From assembly GCA_035294325.1 (NCBI GenBank), contig DATGLE010000273.1, positions 1 through 10,869 of the forward strand: 10,869 nucleotides of DNA. The letters run 5' to 3'. Shown piece by piece: positions 3,907 through 10,869 of this stretch. The translations under genes and the position numbers were made by a program. The stretch's first letter is position 1. Each line of letters starts with the position of its first letter. This DNA is from DATGLE01 sp035294325. GTDB taxonomy: Bacteria > Chloroflexota > Ktedonobacteria > Ktedonobacterales > Ktedonobacteraceae. The notes beneath the pieces are model-generated. The model saw only the letters and a list, made by a program, of their open reading frames with translations, made no database searches and was not told the origin of the DNA.

Positions 3907-5925
3907 GTGGAATTCCCCAATTTCCCGATGCGCCAGGTACACCTGGACTTCCACACCTCGCCCGATATCGGCGATATTGGCGCCGACTGGGACGCCGGCC
4001 ACTTCATCGAGACACTCACGCGCGCCCGCGTCAACTCGATCACCGTATTTGCCAAATGTCACCACGGCATGAACTACTATCCTACAAAGATCGGCCCCGT
4101 CCACCCCGGGCTGAAGTTCGACCTGCTCGGCGCGCAGATCGAGGCGTGTCATCGTGCCGGCATTCGCTGCCCCATCTACATCTCCGTCTGCTGGGACGTA
4201 TCGGCTGCGCAGCGTCATCCCGAATGGCGCCAGGTCGATAAGAATGGCCGGCTGATGGGCGGCGGGCCGTTCGATGCCTGTTTCACCAACTGGCCCGACC
4301 TCTGCATCAACAACGCTTATAGCGACGAGCTGATCGCCCAGGTTGAGGAGCTGCTTGCGCTCTACGACTGCGACGGCTTTTTCTTCGATATCGTGCATTA
4401 CAGCGATGACGGCTGCCTCTGCGTCAACTGCATGCGCGACCTGCGGCGCAAGGGGCTGGACCCGGAGGACCCGCTGCACCGTCATGCCAACAATAACGAT
4501 ACCGCCCGCGCCTTCATGGAGCGCGCCTCCCGCGTGATCCGCGAAAAGCTTCCACACGCCGGCATTTTCTATAACGCGGGCTGGAGCCTGGAATTCGAGG
4601 ACGAGGCGCAGTACTATTCCCATGTCGAGATCGAATCGCTGCCCACCGGCGGCTGGGGCTACGGCTTCTATCCGCTCTGGTCGCGCTACGCGCGCAACTT
4701 TGGCCTGCCGATGCTGGGTATGACGGGCCGCTTTCACGAAAGCTGGGCCGATTGGGGCGGCTTGAAGCATCCCGACGCGCTGCGTTTCGAGTGCGCTGGC
4801 ATCATGGCAACCGGCGGCGCCATCTCTGTCGGCGACCAGTTGCACCCGCGCGGGCGACTCAACGACGCGGTATACGAGGTCATCGGCGAGGCGTTCCGCG
4901 AGGTGGAGGCTGTGGAGCAATACTGTATCGGCGCCAGTGCGATGTCACAGGTTGGCCTGCTCACGCTCGAAGAACATCGCCGCCCTGCTCATCGCAGCCA
5001 TGACACCGAAGCGCTCGAAGGCGCGAGCATGATGTTGCTCGAATTGCACCAGCAGTTCGACGTAATTACCGCGAAATGCCCCGATTTTCAGAAGTACGAA
5101 GTCATCGTTGTCCCTGATCGCGGCGCGCTGCTGCCCGGCGTGGTCGAGCGGCTGCGCGATTACGTGGCGCGGGGCGGCAGGCTGCTGCTCTCCCACGAGG
5201 CGCTGCTGGATCGCGCCGCCGGCAATTTCGCGCTCGCCGGCGAGATGGGCGTCGACTATCGCGGCCCCTGCGCGAGCGTCCCCGACTATTTCATGCTCAG
5301 CGATCCCGCGCTGCACACGGCGGTCACGCGCCCCGGCTTCGCCTACTCGCTCTACGAAGGTCCCTGCGTGCAGGTCACGCCCCGTGCCGGCACTCAGATT
5401 CTCGCCGATTCCTATGAGAGCTACTTCAATCGCACGTGGGAGCATTTCAGTTCGCACCGCTTCACGCCGCCGCGCCCTGAAAAGGCCGACTACCCGGCGG
5501 TCACACGCTCCGGCGGCGTCATCTACATCTACGGCCCTATCTTCGCCGCCTATCACCGCCACGGCAACCTGACCTTCCGCGCGCTGGTGGGCCGCTGCCT
5601 CGACCTGCTCCTGCCCGACCCGCTCATAGAGACCGACGCCCCGGCCAGCGCCGAGGTCACGGTCATGCAGCAGGATGGCCGGCAAATCGTTCACCTCGTC
5701 AACTATCACGCGCAGCGCCGTTCGCCCGCGCACGTCGAGGCCCTGGAGGCGCCCGTCCCTCTGCACAACGTGAACCTGCGCCTGCGTCGCCCCGGCAAGA
5801 CCGGCAGCGTCCGCCTTGCGAGCACCGGCGCGGAACTGCCCTTCACTGTGCGCGATGGCGCCGTCGCCGTCACGGTCCCCCGCGTCGGAACGAGCGAAAT
5901 CGTCGTCTTCTCTGACGCCGATTGA
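3907..5925 (+). CDS. Putative glycoside hydrolase: GHL6-type TIM barrel plus beta-galactosidase trimerisation-like domain
   Basis: 672 residues from the GTG at 3907, chosen because AAGGAAGGG (3890-3898) ends eight bases upstream and the conserved sequence (MRQVHLDFHTSPDIG) begins at residue 8. The frame is open back to an ATG at 3724, but that extension runs through the palindrome and looks non-coding. Residues 8 to about 340 look like a (beta/alpha)8 barrel of the kind labelled hypothetical glycosyl hydrolase 6, distantly like GH29 fucosidases. The strand motif CDGFFFDIVHY (155-165) offers Asp161 as the candidate nucleophile; Glu241, Glu243 and Glu278 are candidate acid/base residues. A cysteine cluster CLCVNC (170-175) follows the nucleophile. 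Residues about 345-570 resemble the Rossmann-like trimerisation domain of GH42 beta-galactosidases (YEVIVVPDRGALLPGVVERL). A beta-rich tail ends the protein. No signal peptide, so probably cytoplasmic. Substrate unknown; the divergent GH172 gene suggests a shared oligosaccharide. Confidence 0.82.
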   Translation: MEFPNFPMRQVHLDFHTSPDIGDIGADWDAGHFIETLTRARVNSITVFAKCHHGMNYYPTKIGPVHPGLKFDLLGAQIEACHRAGIRCPIYISVCWDVSAAQRHPEWRQVDKNGRLMGGGPFDACFTNWPDLCINNAYSDELIAQVEELLALYDCDGFFFDIVHYSDDGCLCVNCMRDLRRKGLDPEDPLHRHANNNDTARAFMERASRVIREKLPHAGIFYNAGWSLEFEDEAQYYSHVEIESLPTGGWGYGFYPLWSRYARNFGLPMLGMTGRFHESWADWGGLKHPDALRFECAGIMATGGAISVGDQLHPRGRLNDAVYEVIGEAFREVEAVEQYCIGASAMSQVGLLTLEEHRRPAHRSHDTEALEGASMMLLELHQQFDVITAKCPDFQKYEVIVVPDRGALLPGVVERLRDYVARGGRLLLSHEALLDRAAGNFALAGEMGVDYRGPCASVPDYFMLSDPALHTAVTRPGFAYSLYEGPCVQVTPRAGTQILADSYESYFNRTWEHFSSHRFTPPRPEKADYPAVTRSGGVIYIYGPIFAAYHRHGNLTFRALVGRCLDLLLPDPLIETDAPASAEVTVMQQDGRQIVHLVNYHAQRRSPAHVEALEAPVPLHNVNLRLRRPGKTGSVRLASTGAELPFTVRDGAVAVTVPRVGTSEIVVFSDAD

Positions 5926-5936
5926 GGCAGGAGGGT

Positions 5937-5960
5937 GCAGGGAACCGGCGGGTTCCCTGC
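5937..5960. terminator. Hairpin between convergent genes
   Basis: GCAGGGAACC (5937-5946) pairs perfectly with GGTTCCCTGC (5951-5960) around GGCG. A weaker stem CGGGG/CCCCG (5961-5965 with 5978-5982) follows. It lies 11 nt after the GHL6-type stop and 24 nt after the stop of the leftward methyltransferase gene. The stem is strong but there is no T-run, so a rho-independent role in either direction is uncertain. Confidence 0.45.
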
Positions 5961-5984
5961 CGGGGGCGCGGGGGTGTTCCCCGA

Positions 5985-6818
5985 TTATACCCTTCTCTGC
6001 CTATCAATTTCGTACAACATGATCGAGGTCGCGCAGGCGACGTTGAGCGAGGAGGCCGAGCCGTAGATAGGGATGCGTACCACGGCGTCGCAAAGCTGCT
6101 GGTAGGCCGCGCTCATCCCCCACGTCTCGTTGCCGACCACCAGGACCGTCGGTCCCCTGAAATCGTGCTCGTCGATAGCGCGATCCGCCTTCTCGCTGCT
6201 GCCCACAACCTGAACTCGCCTGATGCGCTCTCTAACCACATCGAGCCAGGGAAGCAGCTCTTTGTGTGATGGGAGCCGCACAATTGGCAGAGCGAAAAGC
6301 GAGCCAGTGGTGGCGCTGATGGTTTCGGGATCGTAGAGGTCAACGCTGTGGCCCGTCATAATCAGCCCATCAGCCCGCAGGGCGTCGCAGGAACGGATGA
6401 TCGTGCCCAGGTTGCCGGGGCTGGCCGCGCGATCATAAACGACGACAAGCAGATCATCCTTGATGGCGATGCGCGCAAGATCGTCCTCCGGCATAGCGAC
6501 GACGGCGATCAGTTCGGAGGGTTCGGCCTTGTTGCTCAACTTCTCCATCAGGGGCAGCGGTAGCTCGAAATGTGTCTGCGCTGGCGAGTGGCGCAGGATG
6601 TTTTCCGCCCAGTCCGAGAGCCTTTTTTCGCGTGTGTAGAAGAAGGCATTGATGCGCCAGTTGTGCTTGAGCGCCTGGTTGATCGGCCTCACGCCCTCGA
6701 CAAAGAATTCGCGGTGCCTGAGCCGTTTTTCGCGCCTGCGGCGCAGCGTCTCCACGTGTTGAAAATCGTTATTCTCCGAATAGATTTTGATGGTTTTTGG
6801 TTTCATTCTTAACACCAT
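5985..6818 (-). CDS. TrmH/SpoU family RNA 2'-O-methyltransferase
   Basis: 277 residues from the ATG at 6818; an in-frame ATG at 6806 is equally possible and neither has a convincing ribosome site. The frame is open further up, but that sequence reads through small hairpins and is probably not translated. The N-terminal part (about 12-110) is a substrate-binding domain of the RlmB/TsnR kind (REFFVEGVRPINQAL, ELIAVVAMP). The C-terminal SPOUT knot has all three motifs: motif 1 PGNLGTIIRSCDALRADGLI at 134-153 with the conserved Asn and Arg, motif 2 VLVVGNETWGMS at 225-236, and motif 3 IPIYGSASSLNVACATSIML at 249-268. Members methylate ribose 2'-OH groups of rRNA or tRNA using S-adenosylmethionine; the target base is not readable. 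It follows the nucleotidyltransferase gene after 74 nt, probably in the same transcript as hflX. Confidence 0.9.
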   Translation of the reverse strand: MVLRMKPKTIKIYSENNDFQHVETLRRRREKRLRHREFFVEGVRPINQALKHNWRINAFFYTREKRLSDWAENILRHSPAQTHFELPLPLMEKLSNKAEPSELIAVVAMPEDDLARIAIKDDLLVVVYDRAASPGNLGTIIRSCDALRADGLIMTGHSVDLYDPETISATTGSLFALPIVRLPSHKELLPWLDVVRERIRRVQVVGSSEKADRAIDEHDFRGPTVLVVGNETWGMSAAYQQLCDAVVRIPIYGSASSLNVACATSIMLYEIDRQRRV

Positions 6819-6892
6819 CGTGTGCTCGCGCCTGTGGCACAGCTTCGCCGTGCGACTGCCCGGCCAGAGAGGCCGCTGAGAACCAGACACAC

Positions 6893-7693
6893 CTAAATAG
6901 TTTGACATGCTTTCTGCACTTCTAACAAAGCTTCGTGGAGGAAGGCGAGCGTGTCCGCCACGTCGTCTTTTTCGAACTGGGAGCGCCAGAGCAGGGCACG
7001 CTCGATGATTGGCCGCCATTGCGGGTAGGTCTCCAGCGCCCAGGCTGCGGCTTTCGGCTTGGAGACCACCGCACCGTTATGCAGCATGTAGAGCGCGCGG
7101 CAGAAGGTCAGCGCGGCAAACGCCTGGTATTCGCGCGGGCGCAGCCATTCTATGTCACCGCTGTCGAGCCGGGCACGCCAGAACTTCTGCATCTGTGTGC
7201 AGACCGCCGCGCGCAGTTCCTGCGGGGAGACGGGATCGATCAGCGTGCCCGGCGGCGGTCCCCACACGACGACACCATGTTCGCGCACGATATGGCGCTC
7301 GATCACCCAGTTGTAGCCGTGCCATTCGATATGGAACGACCAGTCAGAGCCGATGGTCGGATGGTGCGCGTTCCGCGGATCGTAGCGCCGCAGCGCCGCG
7401 CGCGGAATGTAGGAGCCTTCGAGTCGGCTGGCGTAGGGAAGGCCGCTCGCATCGATGTCCGCGTGCATGACGCGCAGGCGATCCAGCGCTGCCTCCGATA
7501 GAGCCCCCGCCGTCACGATCAAGAAATCGATATCACTGGAGGCTGGATCGAAGTCCCCCAGTGAGAGCGAGCCGTAGAGGTAGAAAGCAACGAGTTGCGG
7601 CCCCAGGATGGCTTGCACATCCCTGAGCATCACCTGGAGAACGTTGTTGACATCTTCGTAGGGCGTGGGGCCGCCCGAATTGAGGGCAGTCAT
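6893..7693 (-). CDS. Aminoglycoside adenylyltransferase-like nucleotidyltransferase
   Basis: 266 residues. Start at 7693 is supported by GAGGAGGG ending seven bases upstream and by a 4-nt ATGA overlap with the hflX stop. Residues 34-60 carry the nucleotidyltransferase signature, YLYGSLSLGDFDPASSDIDF, with the GS pair at 41-42 and metal-binding aspartates at 54 and 56. Glu92 in LEGSYIP is a likely further active-site acid. The C-terminal half (about 150-258) is helical with WLRPREYQAFAALTFCRALY and resembles the DUF4111 domain of ANT(3'')/ANT(9) enzymes, which transfer AMP from ATP to streptomycin or spectinomycin. The whole length is near the 260 or so residues of that family. Whether this divergent member modifies a drug, or some other small hydroxyl compound, cannot be told. 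Its close coupling to a ribosome-acting GTPase supports a ribosome-protective role. Confidence 0.85.
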   Translation of the reverse strand: MTALNSGGPTPYEDVNNVLQVMLRDVQAILGPQLVAFYLYGSLSLGDFDPASSDIDFLIVTAGALSEAALDRLRVMHADIDASGLPYASRLEGSYIPRAALRRYDPRNAHHPTIGSDWSFHIEWHGYNWVIERHIVREHGVVVWGPPPGTLIDPVSPQELRAAVCTQMQKFWRARLDSGDIEWLRPREYQAFAALTFCRALYMLHNGAVVSKPKAAAWALETYPQWRPIIERALLWRSQFEKDDVADTLAFLHEALLEVQKACQTI

Positions 7694-9012
7694 CGTACTG
7701 CCCTCCTCTGGAACGCGCCGAACGGCCCGCTATGGTTAGCCGGCATGTGGCCGCGCAGGTGTGTGCCCGCCTCCTCGTATTCCTCGCTCTCGATGCTGCC
7801 AAACTGGTGGAAGCGCGCCACCAGGTCGCCGCGATCATAGGGGATGAGCACGTCGAGCGGGACGAACTGGTCGGTGAGCGTTTCGCTGATGCAGTTCAGC
7901 AGTTCGTCGATGCCCGCCCCGGTGGTGGCCGAGATGCGCACCCTGGGCAGCGTCGCCGCCACGCCCTGCACCTGGAGTTCCGCCCCGTCGCATACGAGGT
8001 CGCTCTTATTCAGTGCCATCACCATTGGCAGGCCGCCGGCGCCGATCTCCTCCAATACCTGCTCGACGGCCTCGATCTGGTGCTGCGCGTGCGGGTGCGA
8101 GGCATCGACGACGTGTAGCAGCAGGTCGGCCTCGGCCACCTCCTCCAGCGTGGCGCGGAAGGCGGCGACCAGCACCGTTGGCAGGCGCTGCACGAAGCCC
8201 ACCGTATCGGTCAGCAGGATCTCCTGGCCGCCGGCGAGGCGCACGCGCCGCGTCATGGGATCGAGCGTGGCGAACAGCTTGTTCGCGGCGAGAGCTTGCT
8301 GCGCGTTGGCAAGCCGGTTGAGCAGCGTGGATTTGCCGGCGTTGGTATAGCCGACGAGGGCGACGACGGGTGCGCCGGTATCTTTGCGCCGCTCGCGGTG
8401 AAGCTGCCGCTGCTCGCGTACCAGCTCCAGCTCTTCCTGAAGCTGGTCTTTCTGGCGGCGCAGCAAACGGCGGTCAACCTCGATCTGCTTCTCGCCTTCG
8501 CCGCGCTGCTGCGTGCTGCCGCGCTGGCGCGAGAGGTGGGACCACTGGCGGGCGATGCGCGGCAGATCGTACTCGACCTGCGCAAGTTCCACCTGGAGTC
8601 GCCCTTCGCGTGTACGAGCGCGCTGCCCGAAGATGATGAGGATCAGCGCCGTCCTGTCGAGCACATGCGTGTCAAGTTCGCGCTCAAGGTTGCGATGCTG
8701 GCCCGGCGTCAGTTCAAGATCGAAGATCACGGCATCGCAATTATGGAAGGCGACAAGTTCCGCAACCTCGCGCACCTTGCCGGAGCCGAGCAGCGTCGCC
8801 GGGTGCGGGTGCGCGAGGCGCTGCACGACGCGATCAACGCAGGTGACGCCCGCCGTCGTCGCCAGCCTCTCCAGTTCATCGAGCGATTCGTCTATCGACC
8901 AGTCGGCGCCGGGCATATCGACGCCAACCAGGATGGCACGCTCCGCCGCGTTCGCCAGCAGCCCGTCCAGTGGCTTCTCCTCATTAGCATTGAGGGGTGT
9001 ATATGCTGCCAT
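7690..9012 (-). CDS. hflX: GTPase HflX, ribosome-splitting/stress factor
   Basis: 440 residues, usual family length. The ATG at 9012 has AAGGAG 11 bases upstream, a slightly long spacing. The N-terminal HflX domain shows ATLLGSGKV (72-80) and FDLELTPGQHRNLE (97-110). A basic linker carries GEGEKQIEVDRRLLRRQ (171-187) and a coiled coil to about 210. The G domain has G1 GYTNAGKST at 221-229, G2 FATLDPMTRR at 247-256, G3 DTVGF at 269-273, G4 NKSD at 335-338 and G5 SAT at 361-363. The C-terminal domain ends with HQFGSIESEEYEEAGTHLRG. HflX splits stalled or hibernating 70S ribosomes with GTP and confers macrolide/lincosamide tolerance in some Gram-positive bacteria. All catalytic motifs are intact. 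It is the first gene of a leftward cluster, and its TGA overlaps the next ATG, so the two are likely translated together. Confidence 0.96.
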   Translation of the reverse strand: MAAYTPLNANEEKPLDGLLANAAERAILVGVDMPGADWSIDESLDELERLATTAGVTCVDRVVQRLAHPHPATLLGSGKVREVAELVAFHNCDAVIFDLELTPGQHRNLERELDTHVLDRTALILIIFGQRARTREGRLQVELAQVEYDLPRIARQWSHLSRQRGSTQQRGEGEKQIEVDRRLLRRQKDQLQEELELVREQRQLHRERRKDTGAPVVALVGYTNAGKSTLLNRLANAQQALAANKLFATLDPMTRRVRLAGGQEILLTDTVGFVQRLPTVLVAAFRATLEEVAEADLLLHVVDASHPHAQHQIEAVEQVLEEIGAGGLPMVMALNKSDLVCDGAELQVQGVAATLPRVRISATTGAGIDELLNCISETLTDQFVPLDVLIPYDRGDLVARFHQFGSIESEEYEEAGTHLRGHMPANHSGPFGAFQRRAVR

Positions 9013-9097
9013 ATTATAACTTACTCCTTAGAGGTCTCTGTTTCTCGACACCCTTGCAGGCTCGCACCTGCGGCACTCGCTGGATGGCATGTATAGC

Positions 9098-9197
9098 GCG
9101 GCTCCGCCGCACCGGAGAGAGTGTACGTTGTGTGGAAAAATGCGCGCAGCGCATTTTTCCACACAACGTACACTCTCCCGGCGAGCGCCAAAGGCGC
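9098..9197. repeat. Triple-hairpin element with 29-bp perfect palindrome
   Basis: The central perfect inverted repeat pairs 9117-9145 with 9149-9177 (29 bp) around a GCA triloop. Small triloop hairpins flank it: GCGGC-TCC-GCCGC (9098-9110) and GCGCC-AAA-GGCGC (9185-9197). The plan copies the element at 3754-3850; the shared core at both tips is GCGCAGC, while the outer stems differ. It lies about 105 nt upstream of the hflX start codon and may be in its leader or promoter region. Confidence 0.85.
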
Positions 9198-9583
9198 GAG
9201 CACGCAAGTAGTGTCTGTATTGCTCATGAAAAATGCTTCCTGTGATGCGGGAAAATACCGGCGCGCTGCATGTGATGGCGGTGATGATTGCGAAGGTATC
9301 ACTACATATGATAACAGGGCCGGGTAGCAATTCCTTCCTGGTGATTGTAGGCAGTTTCGATGTTGTAAGGAAATGCTGGAGAGAGTGGTTTTGCTGCCTG
9401 CCAGGCAATATACAACAATGAAAAAGCCTTCATCGCCCTGTACCATAACGAAGGACACCACGCACGACGCCATTCGAGAATGGCATAATGATGCGCTCGG
9501 ATGTATCCCGCGATGCTGGTAACAGATTAGATGAAGACTGTCACTGTTGTCTATCTCCTGTTGCAATAATTGATTATAGAGTA
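9198..9583. other. Intergenic stretch without a convincing gene
   Basis: This lower-GC stretch separates the hflX and P450 genes, both leftward, so the hflX promoter should lie here or in 9013-9097. Short open frames exist on both strands, but none has a ribosome site or recognisable protein. A 7-2-7 dyad, GCCATTC-GA-GAATGGC (9469-9484), is operator-like. No sigma-70 pair stood out: the TATAAT at 9018-9013 touches the hflX ATG and has no good -35. Confidence 0.6.
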
Positions 9584-9619
9584 CAGGAGAAGGCCCTTAA
9601 AGTCAAGGGGTATCTCCTG
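9584..9619 (-). terminator. Possible terminator hairpin after the P450 gene
   Basis: CAGGAGA (9584-9590) pairs with TCTCCTG (9613-9619), and inside it CCCTT (9594-9598) pairs with AAGGG (9605-9609). It begins six bases after the P450 stop. Read leftward it is followed by TACTCTATAATC, which is only moderately T-rich, so termination is possible rather than clear. Confidence 0.4.
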
Positions 9620-9625
9620 GCCCGG

Positions 9626-10855
9626 TCAATCGAACTCGATGGGCAGCGAGCGCAGCCCGCGAAAGACGAGGTTCGGCGCCCATTCCGGCTCACCGGTGGC
9701 GAGGCGTGGGTTGGGCAGGCGGCGCAGCAGCGTATTGAAGGCAATCTCCCCTTCGATGCGGGCCAGAGGCGCACCCAGGCAGTAGTGAATGCCGTAACCG
9801 AAGGCGACGTGCCGGTTATCCTGGCGCCGCAGGTCGAGCCGGTCGGGATCGGGGAAGACCGCCGGATCTCTGTTCGCGGCCCCCAGGCACATGAGCACGG
9901 CCTGACCGGCCTGGATGCGCTTGTCGCCGATGGTGATATCTTCTTTCGCGCGCCGCGATGTCATCTGCACGGGGCTGTCGTAGCGCAGCAATTCCTGGAC
10001 AGCCGGGGCGATCAGGCCGGGATTATCTTTTAGCAACTGCATCTGGTCGGGATTGCGCAGCAGGGCCAGCAGTCCGTTGCCGATCAGGTGCGTCGTTGTG
10101 CCATGCCCGGCGGCCAGCAGCAGAACGCAGTTCCCCAGCAGTTCCTCCTCGGTGAGCCGATCCCCCTGCTCCTCAGCCGCGATCATTGCCTGCATCAAGT
10201 CGTCTTTGGGCGCGGTGCGCCGCTGCTTGATAATATTTCGGAAGTAGTCCATGAACTCGGACACGCCGTACAGTGCGCGCACCACGTCTTGCAGTTCGAG
10301 GTTGACGCCGCTGAGCAGCATGCCGAAATCGCCCGTCCACTTCACGAACTGCCCGCGATCCTCCGGAGGCACGCCGAGCATTTGCGCGATTACGATGGCG
10401 GGCAGGGGGAAGGCGAACGCCTGGATGACCTCCATGCCGCCGTCATCCTGTACCGCGTCCAGCAGTTCGTCGACGATGCTCTGGATGCGCGGGCGCATGG
10501 CCTCCAGGACGCGGGGCGCGAAGGCTTTAGAGACCAGGCCGCGCAGGCGCGTATGATCCGGCGGATCGCGGAAGAGCATCTGTCGTGTGAGCGCGTGAAT
10601 GGGCGGCCCCAACGTCTCCTCCATGTCCCGGGGCAGCCAGGAGGTGTCGAGCATGAAGCGCTCGGCGGTGAGCCGGGGATCGCGCAGGATGGTGATAACG
10701 TCGCTGTGCCGCGTCAGCACCCACTCCTCGGCGCGCTCATCCCAGTATATAGGATCGTGTTCACGCAGGCGGTGATACAACGGGTAGGGATTGGCGGTAT
10801 ATTCTGGCTGGAGGACATCCATCAGGCTGAGTGTATTCGTCTCATCCTCTGGCAT
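9626..10855 (-). CDS. Cytochrome P450, bacterial class (CYP107-like)
   Basis: 409 residues, normal length for soluble bacterial P450s. The ATG at 10855 is set by AGAAGGAG six bases upstream, at the window edge. The C-helix DPPDHTRLRGLVSKAF (98-113) holds the heme propionate contacts. The I-helix reads LLLAAGHGTTTHLI (245-258): Thr253 is present but the residue before it is Gly252, where most bacterial P450s have Glu or Asp. The ExxR motif is Glu288-Leu-Leu-Arg291. The heme-binding loop FGYGIHYCLG (352-361) gives Cys359 as the iron ligand. Such enzymes hydroxylate or epoxidise small molecules, often polyketides, peptides or fatty acids, with electrons from a separate ferredoxin. No ferredoxin or biosynthetic gene is visible here, so the substrate is open. 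A further gene could lie just upstream, outside the window. Confidence 0.95.
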   Translation of the reverse strand: MPEDETNTLSLMDVLQPEYTANPYPLYHRLREHDPIYWDERAEEWVLTRHSDVITILRDPRLTAERFMLDTSWLPRDMEETLGPPIHALTRQMLFRDPPDHTRLRGLVSKAFAPRVLEAMRPRIQSIVDELLDAVQDDGGMEVIQAFAFPLPAIVIAQMLGVPPEDRGQFVKWTGDFGMLLSGVNLELQDVVRALYGVSEFMDYFRNIIKQRRTAPKDDLMQAMIAAEEQGDRLTEEELLGNCVLLLAAGHGTTTHLIGNGLLALLRNPDQMQLLKDNPGLIAPAVQELLRYDSPVQMTSRRAKEDITIGDKRIQAGQAVLMCLGAANRDPAVFPDPDRLDLRRQDNRHVAFGYGIHYCLGAPLARIEGEIAFNTLLRRLPNPRLATGEPEWAPNLVFRGLRSLPIEFD

Positions 10856-10869
10856 CGGCGTCTCCTTCT

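Noticed and set aside
3826..4920. 364-residue leftward open frame opposite the GHL6-type gene
   Set aside because: It is the shadow of a GC-rich gene: the rightward frame has recognisable domain motifs and a ribosome site, while this one has only low-complexity hydrophobic and Arg-rich sequence.
6819..7019. N-terminal extension of the TrmH-family protein into the nucleotidyltransferase gene
   Set aside because: It would overlap the upstream gene by over 100 nt, and the extra residues (WPGSRTAKLCHRRE) look like translated hairpin sequence.
9013..9018. TATAAT directly before the hflX ATG as a -10 box
   Set aside because: It touches the start codon, lacks a -35 at the right distance, and a Shine-Dalgarno site lies upstream of it, so it must be within the leader.
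9228..9329. Small Cys-containing peptide frame (MKNASCDAGKYRRAACDGGD...) that might be a RiPP precursor near a P450
   Set aside because: No ribosome site, no maturation gene and no promoter; the P450 points the same way as hflX and is not in an obvious cluster.
9021..9566. 181-residue leftward frame in the hflX-P450 gap
   Set aside because: It runs through the 29-bp palindrome, lacks a ribosome site and has no coherent protein character.

Overview
The window looks like a piece of chromosome from a GC-rich, soil-type bacterium, most likely a Ktedonobacteria-class member of the Chloroflexota. I base this on the N-terminus of the first gene (starting MSTERWWISMGYPEF and leading into an XRE-type helix-turn-helix), which I associate with that class, and on long intergenic stretches filled with fold-back repeats. 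This assignment rests on family memory, not on a search.

Layout, left to right. Bases 1-357 hold the start of a leftward HTH regulator gene cut by the window edge. Bases 358-1364 hold no gene. They contain a promoter-like site, a ~325-nt fold-back element flanked by a duplicated 22-nt sequence, a block of GTCATCC-type inverted repeats and a 19-bp tandem array. A 151-residue protein of unknown function follows (1365-1820), then another fold-back element, then a small and possibly damaged ORF (2150-2407) that ends inside a repeat. Next comes a divergent carbohydrate pair: a GH172 (DUF2961) protein leftward (2431-3522) and a large GHL6-type putative glycoside hydrolase rightward (3907-5925). Between them are two good sigma-70-like promoters placed back to back, with their -35 boxes forming an 8-8-8 dyad.

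From 5985 to 9012 a leftward cluster reads hflX, then an aminoglycoside-type nucleotidyltransferase (ATGA overlap), then a TrmH/SpoU rRNA-type 2'-O-methyltransferase. All three families act on, or protect, the ribosome. A ~610-nt gap (9013-9625) carries a second hairpin-palindrome-hairpin element with the same plan as the one in the GHL6 leader. A cytochrome P450 (9626-10855), complete and with a clear Shine-Dalgarno site, closes the window.

The most interesting items are the possible ribosome-stress operon, the divergent glycosidase pair with its shared dyad, the two triple-hairpin elements with GCA triloops, the fold-back element lying between a promoter and its regulator gene, and a P450 lacking the usual I-helix acidic residue. 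No tRNA, rRNA, CRISPR array, transposase or integrase was seen.
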